This document shows, piece after piece, positions 45,472-48,849 of a stretch of 48,849 nt of DNA. Origin of the DNA: CACKLF01 sp002725175. GTDB taxonomy: Bacteria > Pseudomonadota > Alphaproteobacteria > Rhodobacterales > Rhodobacteraceae. The notes under the pieces were generated by a model. It made no database searches, was not told the origin of the DNA, and was given only the letters and a program-made list of their open reading frames with translations. The position numbers were made by a program, and so were the translations under genes. Every line of letters starts with the position of its first letter. Position 1 is the first letter of the stretch. Location of the stretch: NCBI GenBank assembly GCA_002725175.2, contig PBQX02000084.1, forward strand, positions 1 to 48,849, written 5' to 3'.

Positions 45472-46383
45472 TCAATTCAATCTTCCGATATGCCTATAGC
45501 CACGCTCATTGGCTAAACCAATTTGCTTCTGCCTTTCCTTAAATCTTTTTTTACGTTCTTCATTATGTTCGGTAAAACAGTTCTTACAACTGACGCCCTC
45601 TTTATAATTAGTGTGATGAGTATCCTCAACTTCCACAGGCCTACGACATGCATGGCAAAGAATTTGAGGGCCCTCCACTAAACCATGCATAACTGAAACA
45701 CGCTGATCGAAAACAAAGCAGGCTCCCTCCCACAGACTTTGAGATTCACCCACTGTTTCTAAGTATTTCAGTATGCCACCCTTCAAATGCACAACTTCTT
45801 CTGAACCGCTCTGCAAAACGTAGTTTGTTGATTTCTCACACCTTATTCCACCAGTACAAAACATAGCAACTTTTTTTGATTGATATTTCTCTTTATTTTT
45901 TTCCCACCAAAGTGGAAATTCTCTGAACGATTTTATTTTTGGATTAATAGAATTTTTAAATGTCCCAATACCCACTTCATAATCATTTCTTGTATCAATA
46001 ATCACATAATCTTCTGATTGAACTATATTGTTCCAATCCTCAGCTTCAATATAAGTCCCGGAAAATTCATGAGGCTTAACTTTGTCTAGACCAATAGTAA
46101 CAATCTCTTTTTTTATCTTGACCTTCATTCGTAAAAATGGAGAAAAATCAGAGTAACTCATCTTAAATTCTATGTCAGAACAATTTGGAATCTCTTGTAA
46201 AAATTTAATCAAGCTTCTAACACCATCTTTTTGTCCGGAAACGGTGCCATTGATGCCTTCAGGTGAAATAATAATCGAACCCACTATACCAGAAGCTTTA
46301 CACTTTCTTTGAAAAGCGTCTTTTAAAACTAAAGGTTCTTCGATTGGAAAAAATTTATAAAATGCAATTACAACATACTTCAT
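45472..46383 (-). CDS. trhO: tRNA uridine(34) hydroxylase, rhodanese family
   Basis: A 303-residue TrhO (YceA) protein, which hydroxylates uridine 34 of certain tRNAs using oxygen. It begins MKYVVIAFYKFFPIEEP, has GIVGSIIISPEGINGTVSG, then a rhodanese domain with DTRNDYEVGIGTF and the active cysteine C176 in AMFCTGGIRCEKS. The C-terminal CHACRRPVE...SCKNCF motif suggests a zinc site. I chose the ATG at 46383; the frame extends 11 codons upstream with no family likeness. Confidence 0.95.
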   Translation of the reverse strand: MKYVVIAFYKFFPIEEPLVLKDAFQRKCKASGIVGSIIISPEGINGTVSGQKDGVRSLIKFLQEIPNCSDIEFKMSYSDFSPFLRMKVKIKKEIVTIGLDKVKPHEFSGTYIEAEDWNNIVQSEDYVIIDTRNDYEVGIGTFKNSINPKIKSFREFPLWWEKNKEKYQSKKVAMFCTGGIRCEKSTNYVLQSGSEEVVHLKGGILKYLETVGESQSLWEGACFVFDQRVSVMHGLVEGPQILCHACRRPVEVEDTHHTNYKEGVSCKNCFTEHNEERKKRFKERQKQIGLANERGYRHIGRLN

Positions 46384-46454
46384 GGCTATCATGAGATAAC
46401 AGTACTCTATACGCATTGCAATACTACATTAAGCTCTCTCAAAACGCTTTTTTC

Positions 46455-46483
46455 TTGACGAATTGCTAAAAGTTTCATAACAA
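46455..46483 (+). promoter_or_regulatory. Possible promoter of ffh and its leader
   Basis: TTGACG at 46455-46460 is followed after 17 bases by TAACAA at 46478-46483. The -35 box is good and the -10 box weak. A start near 46490 would place the first leader hairpin right at the 5' end of the transcript. Confidence 0.4.
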
Positions 46484-46494
46484 ACCCATATTCT

Positions 46495-46561
46495 GGAAGT
46501 TGAGATTCTTCCGGGTCCAGCTTTTGGATCTCCACCCGTCAGCGTTATACGCCCGCGGGTG
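46495..46561 (+). promoter_or_regulatory. Structured 5' leader of ffh (three consecutive hairpins)
   Basis: Three hairpins follow one another before ffh. First, GGAAG (46495-46499) with CTTCC (46508-46512). Second, GGTCCA (46514-46519) with TGGATC (46525-46530), allowing one G-U pair. Third, CACCCG (46533-46538) with CGGGTG (46556-46561), enclosing GCGT/ACGC (46542-46545 / 46549-46552). CTGGA (46493-46497) could instead pair with TCCAG (46516-46520), an alternative fold. The stretch is clearly GC-richer than its surroundings and ends 43 bases before the ffh start. It is not the SRP RNA: its conserved GGAAGCAGCC-type loop is absent. I recall an ffh leader motif reported from marine alphaproteobacteria but could not check a match. 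Confidence 0.5.
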
Positions 46562-46604
46562 TGTTCTGGGTTTGGTATATAGAAATATAACTAAGGAAAT
46601 TGTC

Positions 46605-48104
46605 ATGTTTGAATCACTGTCCGAACGTTTTTCAGGGGTATTCAATAAACTAACGCGTCAGGGAGCGCTCTCGGAGAAAGACGTAGAACATGCTTTAAAA
46701 GAAATTAGGGTTGCTCTAATAGAAGCAGACGTATCACTTTCTGTTGTCAGATCCTTCATCAAGACAGTCGGGAAAAAGGCAACAGGTCAAGCAGTAACAA
46801 GGTCTGTTACGCCTGGTCAGCAGGTTATAAAAATCGTCCATGACGAGCTAAAAAAAATACTTGCAGATTCAGATGATAATTCGGATCTAAAGATTGATAG
46901 CCCACCAGCACCTATTTTAATGGTAGGCCTGCAAGGATCAGGAAAGACAACAACCACTGCAAAATTAGCCAAAAAACTCGCAGCTGAGAAAAAAAAGGTT
47001 CTAATGGCGAGTTTAGATAATAGGCGACCAGCAGCTATGGAGCAATTGGCTATACTTGGTCAACAAGCTCAAATTGATACACTGCCGATAAAGAGTAATG
47101 AAACAGCTGTGGAAATAGCAAAGAGAGCTAAGCAGCAAGCAAGTCTAGGAGGCTATGACGTATATTTGCTTGATACCGCTGGCAGGCTCCATGTTGATAA
47201 CGAGCTAATGGAAGAAATCCAGACTGTAAAAGAAGTGTCGAATCCTCATGAGGTCTTATTGGTGGTTGATGGTTTAACTGGCCAGGATGCAGTCAATGTA
47301 GCGGAAGAGTTTAATTCTAGATTAAATATTTCAGGTGTCATTCTAACCAGAATGGACGGAGACGGAAGAGGCGGAGCTGCTCTTTCAATGAGAGCAGTTA
47401 CTGGAAAACCTATAAAGTTTATAGGTGTAGGAGAAAAAGTAGATGCCTTAGAACAATTCGTTCCTGATCGAATCGCCGGTCGAATACTAGGTATGGGAGA
47501 TATTGTTTCCCTAGTAGAAAAGGCTCAAGAAACTTTTGAAGCTGAGAAAGCTGAGAGGATGATGAAACGGCTACAAAAAGGCCAATTCAATATGAACGAT
47601 CTAAAAAGCCAACTTGAGCAAATGAAGAAAATGGGAGGCATGAATAGTATAATGGGAATGATGCCAGGAATGAATAAAATGGCTAAACAGATAAGTTCTG
47701 CTGGCTTCGATGATAAAATGATAGCACGCCAAGTGGCTTTAGTGAACTCCATGACCAGAAGAGAAAGAGCAAATCCTCAAATCTTGCAAGCAAGCAGAAA
47801 AAAGCGAATAGCTTCTGGGTCAGGGCTAGACGTATCTGAATTAAACAAGTTGGTAAAAATGCAGCGACAGATGTCAGATACCATGAAAAAGCTCGGGAAA
47901 AGTGGAGGAAAAGGGATGATGTCACAGATTATGCAAATGATCTCTGGAAAAACGGGGAATAATTTACCATCCGCAAAAGATATCAGCGATATCGGTAAGT
48001 TGTCCGGTGATGACTTGGGAGGCCTTCTCAGCAAAGATTTAGATACGTTGCCAAAGGGAAAGTTGCCTTTTAACTTGGCCGGATTAGGGAGGAAGAATAA
48101 ATGA
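46605..48104 (+). CDS. ffh: Signal recognition particle protein Ffh
   Basis: A 499-residue SRP GTPase that binds signal sequences and SRP RNA and docks at FtsY. The N domain begins MFESLSERFSGVFNKLTRQG; the G domain shows VGLQGSGKTTTTAK (108-120), LDTAGRLHVD and TRMDGDGRGGAALSMR; the M domain is rich in Met (MKKMGGMNSIMGMMPGMNKM). The ATG at 46605 has AAGGAA nine bases before it. An open frame upstream to 46500 runs through the structured leader and is rejected. The stop overlaps the next start (ATGA). Confidence 0.97.
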   Translation: MFESLSERFSGVFNKLTRQGALSEKDVEHALKEIRVALIEADVSLSVVRSFIKTVGKKATGQAVTRSVTPGQQVIKIVHDELKKILADSDDNSDLKIDSPPAPILMVGLQGSGKTTTTAKLAKKLAAEKKKVLMASLDNRRPAAMEQLAILGQQAQIDTLPIKSNETAVEIAKRAKQQASLGGYDVYLLDTAGRLHVDNELMEEIQTVKEVSNPHEVLLVVDGLTGQDAVNVAEEFNSRLNISGVILTRMDGDGRGGAALSMRAVTGKPIKFIGVGEKVDALEQFVPDRIAGRILGMGDIVSLVEKAQETFEAEKAERMMKRLQKGQFNMNDLKSQLEQMKKMGGMNSIMGMMPGMNKMAKQISSAGFDDKMIARQVALVNSMTRRERANPQILQASRKKRIASGSGLDVSELNKLVKMQRQMSDTMKKLGKSGGKGMMSQIMQMISGKTGNNLPSAKDISDIGKLSGDDLGGLLSKDLDTLPKGKLPFNLAGLGRKNK

Positions 48105-48400
48105 CTTCAGTTGATCAAGAAAAGCACAAATTAGAATCTCTTGAAAATTACAGAGATTCAATAGATCGGCTCGACGCCATTCTTGTATTTACATTAGCAG
48201 AAAGATTTAAAATCACAGAAAAAGTTGGGAAATTCAAGGCAACCGTCAACCTGCCTCCATCTGATCCTACAAGAGAAAATAGGCAATTAGAAAGGTTGGA
48301 AAAATTATCACTGGAAGCAGGCCTTGATCCTATTTTTGCCAAGGAATTCTTAAAATTTATAATTTCAGAAGTGATAAGACACCACAAAAAGTTTAAATAA
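48101..48400 (+). CDS. Chorismate mutase, AroQ type
   Basis: A 99-residue all-helical chorismate mutase, which turns chorismate into prephenate for Phe and Tyr. The pattern YRDSIDRLDAILVFTLAERF, then TEKVGKFKA, LPPSDPTRENRQLERLEKL and ISEVIRHHK matches the AroQ fold with its active-site Arg/Lys/Glu residues. It is stand-alone, not fused to prephenate dehydratase. It overlaps ffh by four bases and precedes rpsP by 32; the order ffh-chorismate mutase-rpsP is known in Rhodobacterales. Confidence 0.9.
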   Translation: MTSVDQEKHKLESLENYRDSIDRLDAILVFTLAERFKITEKVGKFKATVNLPPSDPTRENRQLERLEKLSLEAGLDPIFAKEFLKFIISEVIRHHKKFK

Positions 48401-48432
48401 TCAAATTAAAAAATAAAAGTTAGGAGAAACAA

Positions 48433-48849
48433 ATGAGTGTAAAAATAAGACTTGCTCGAGGAGGGTCAAAAAAGCGTCCATTCTACAAAATAGTTGCTGC
48501 GGATAGTAGAATGCCTAGAGACGGGCGATTCTTAGAAAAGATGGGAACATATAATCCGTTATTGCCTAAAGAAGATCCCAACAGAGTAAAAATTGATCTG
48601 GATAGGGTAAAGTATTGGCTCTCTAAAGGAGCACAAGTTACAGACAGGATCTCACGGATGTTAGAAACTCTGGAAATCTTGCCTAAGAAAGTTCGCAATA
48701 ACCCTGAAAAAGCTAAACCAAAAAAGGTAGCAGAAGCCCCAGCAGAAGCCCCAGCAGAAGCCCCAGCAGAAGCCCCGGCAGAAGCCCCAGCAGAAGCCCC
48801 GGCAGAAGCCCCGGCAGAAGCCCCAGCAGAAGCCCCAGCAGAAGCCCCA
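48433..48849 (+). CDS. rpsP: 30S ribosomal protein S16 with a repeat-built C-terminal extension (incomplete)
   Basis: The S16 core is complete (MSVKIRLARGGSKKRPFYKI, ADSRMPRDGRFLEKMGTYNP, then VKYWLSKGAQVTDRI) through about residue 85. A short basic linker (PEKAKPKKV) leads into an Ala-Glu-Ala-Pro repeat from codon 100, still open at the window end, so at least 40 extra residues. The typical bacterial S16 is 80-90 residues; many alphaproteobacterial forms carry Ala/Pro/Glu-rich tails, but perfectly repeated units are unusual. AGGAG precedes the ATG. S16 is a primary 30S assembly protein. Confidence 0.95.
   Translation, partial: MSVKIRLARGGSKKRPFYKIVAADSRMPRDGRFLEKMGTYNPLLPKEDPNRVKIDLDRVKYWLSKGAQVTDRISRMLETLEILPKKVRNNPEKAKPKKVAEAPAEAPAEAPAEAPAEAPAEAPAEAPAEAPAEAPAEAP
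48730..48849 (+). repeat. Ten tandem copies of a 12-bp repeat inside rpsP
   Basis: GCAGAAGCCCCA is repeated ten times without a gap, exactly filling 120 bases to the window end. The only variation is the last base of the unit: copies 4, 6 and 7 end in G, the rest in A, which is silent (CCA/CCG proline). Each unit encodes Ala-Glu-Ala-Pro. The array is cut by the end of the sequence, so the true copy number is unknown. Confidence 0.97.

Noticed and set aside
46440..46600. SRP (4.5S) RNA gene upstream of ffh
   Set aside because: The invariant GGAAGCAGCC-type loop and paired helix are missing, so the structured stretch is treated as a leader only.
46500..46604. An N-terminal extension of Ffh reading from a TTG at 46500
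   Set aside because: Ffh proteins begin at MFESLSERFSG, an AAGGAA site precedes that ATG, and the extra stretch forms hairpins rather than showing protein conservation.
48730..48849. CRISPR-like or intergenic satellite repeat
   Set aside because: The 12-bp units are directly adjacent with no spacers and are in frame within rpsP.

Overview
The window is a 48.8-kb, gene-dense, AT-rich piece of an alphaproteobacterial chromosome. The main lineage evidence is a GcrA cell-cycle regulator (an alphaproteobacterial family), a DUF1178 gene beside it, and the block ctaC-ctaB-small ORF-ctaG-ctaE-surf1-thrC-M16 peptidase, an order I know from Rhodobacterales and related groups. Low GC by eye, very short intergenic gaps and many transport and aromatic-degradation genes suggest a streamlined marine heterotroph, but no rRNA is present to place it. 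Scattered single Ns, mostly at third codon positions where I counted them, look like masked strain variation. They are densest at about 24.2-25.5 kb.

Left edge (1-2.7 kb): the N-terminus of tuf (minus strand), metG, a DUF2177 membrane protein and tRNA-Leu(UAA). Accessory region (2.8-25.5 kb): an alpha/beta hydrolase and a Bcr/CflA-type MFS transporter come first. Next is a homoprotocatechuate meta-cleavage set, with hpaF divergent from hpaE-hpaD-hpaG-hpaH, and then a class III aminotransferase. A UPF0261 gene precedes a tripartite tricarboxylate transporter (tctB-tctA-tctC) that ends in a clear terminator. A cassette of class I glutamine amidotransferase, cytochrome P450 and glutamine-synthetase-like ligase follows, facing a second, PuuA-like ligase. 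A bactofilin, two unknown proteins, an amidase, a uronate-dehydrogenase-like reductase and a DAO-type FAD oxidoreductase close the region. Together these suggest uptake and breakdown of aromatic acids and of amines handled as gamma-glutamyl conjugates.

Core region (25.5-48.8 kb): argD-argF, a lone ABC-2 permease, gcrA, DUF1178, lysC, a GlcD-like FAD oxidase and a GNAT acetyltransferase. Then come the M16 peptidase, thrC, surf1 and the cytochrome c oxidase assembly/subunit operon. This includes a 59-residue single-span ORF between ctaB and ctaG; ctaD is absent. The block ends with topA, a short RNase R, zapE, trhO, ffh, chorismate mutase and rpsP. The ffh gene is preceded by a run of three predicted hairpins. 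rpsP carries a C-terminal extension of ten perfect-length 12-bp repeats (Ala-Glu-Ala-Pro) that runs off the window end.

The points most worth a second look are the amidotransferase/P450/ligase cassette, the structured ffh leader, the repeat tail of rpsP, and HpaF with alanine in place of its catalytic proline.
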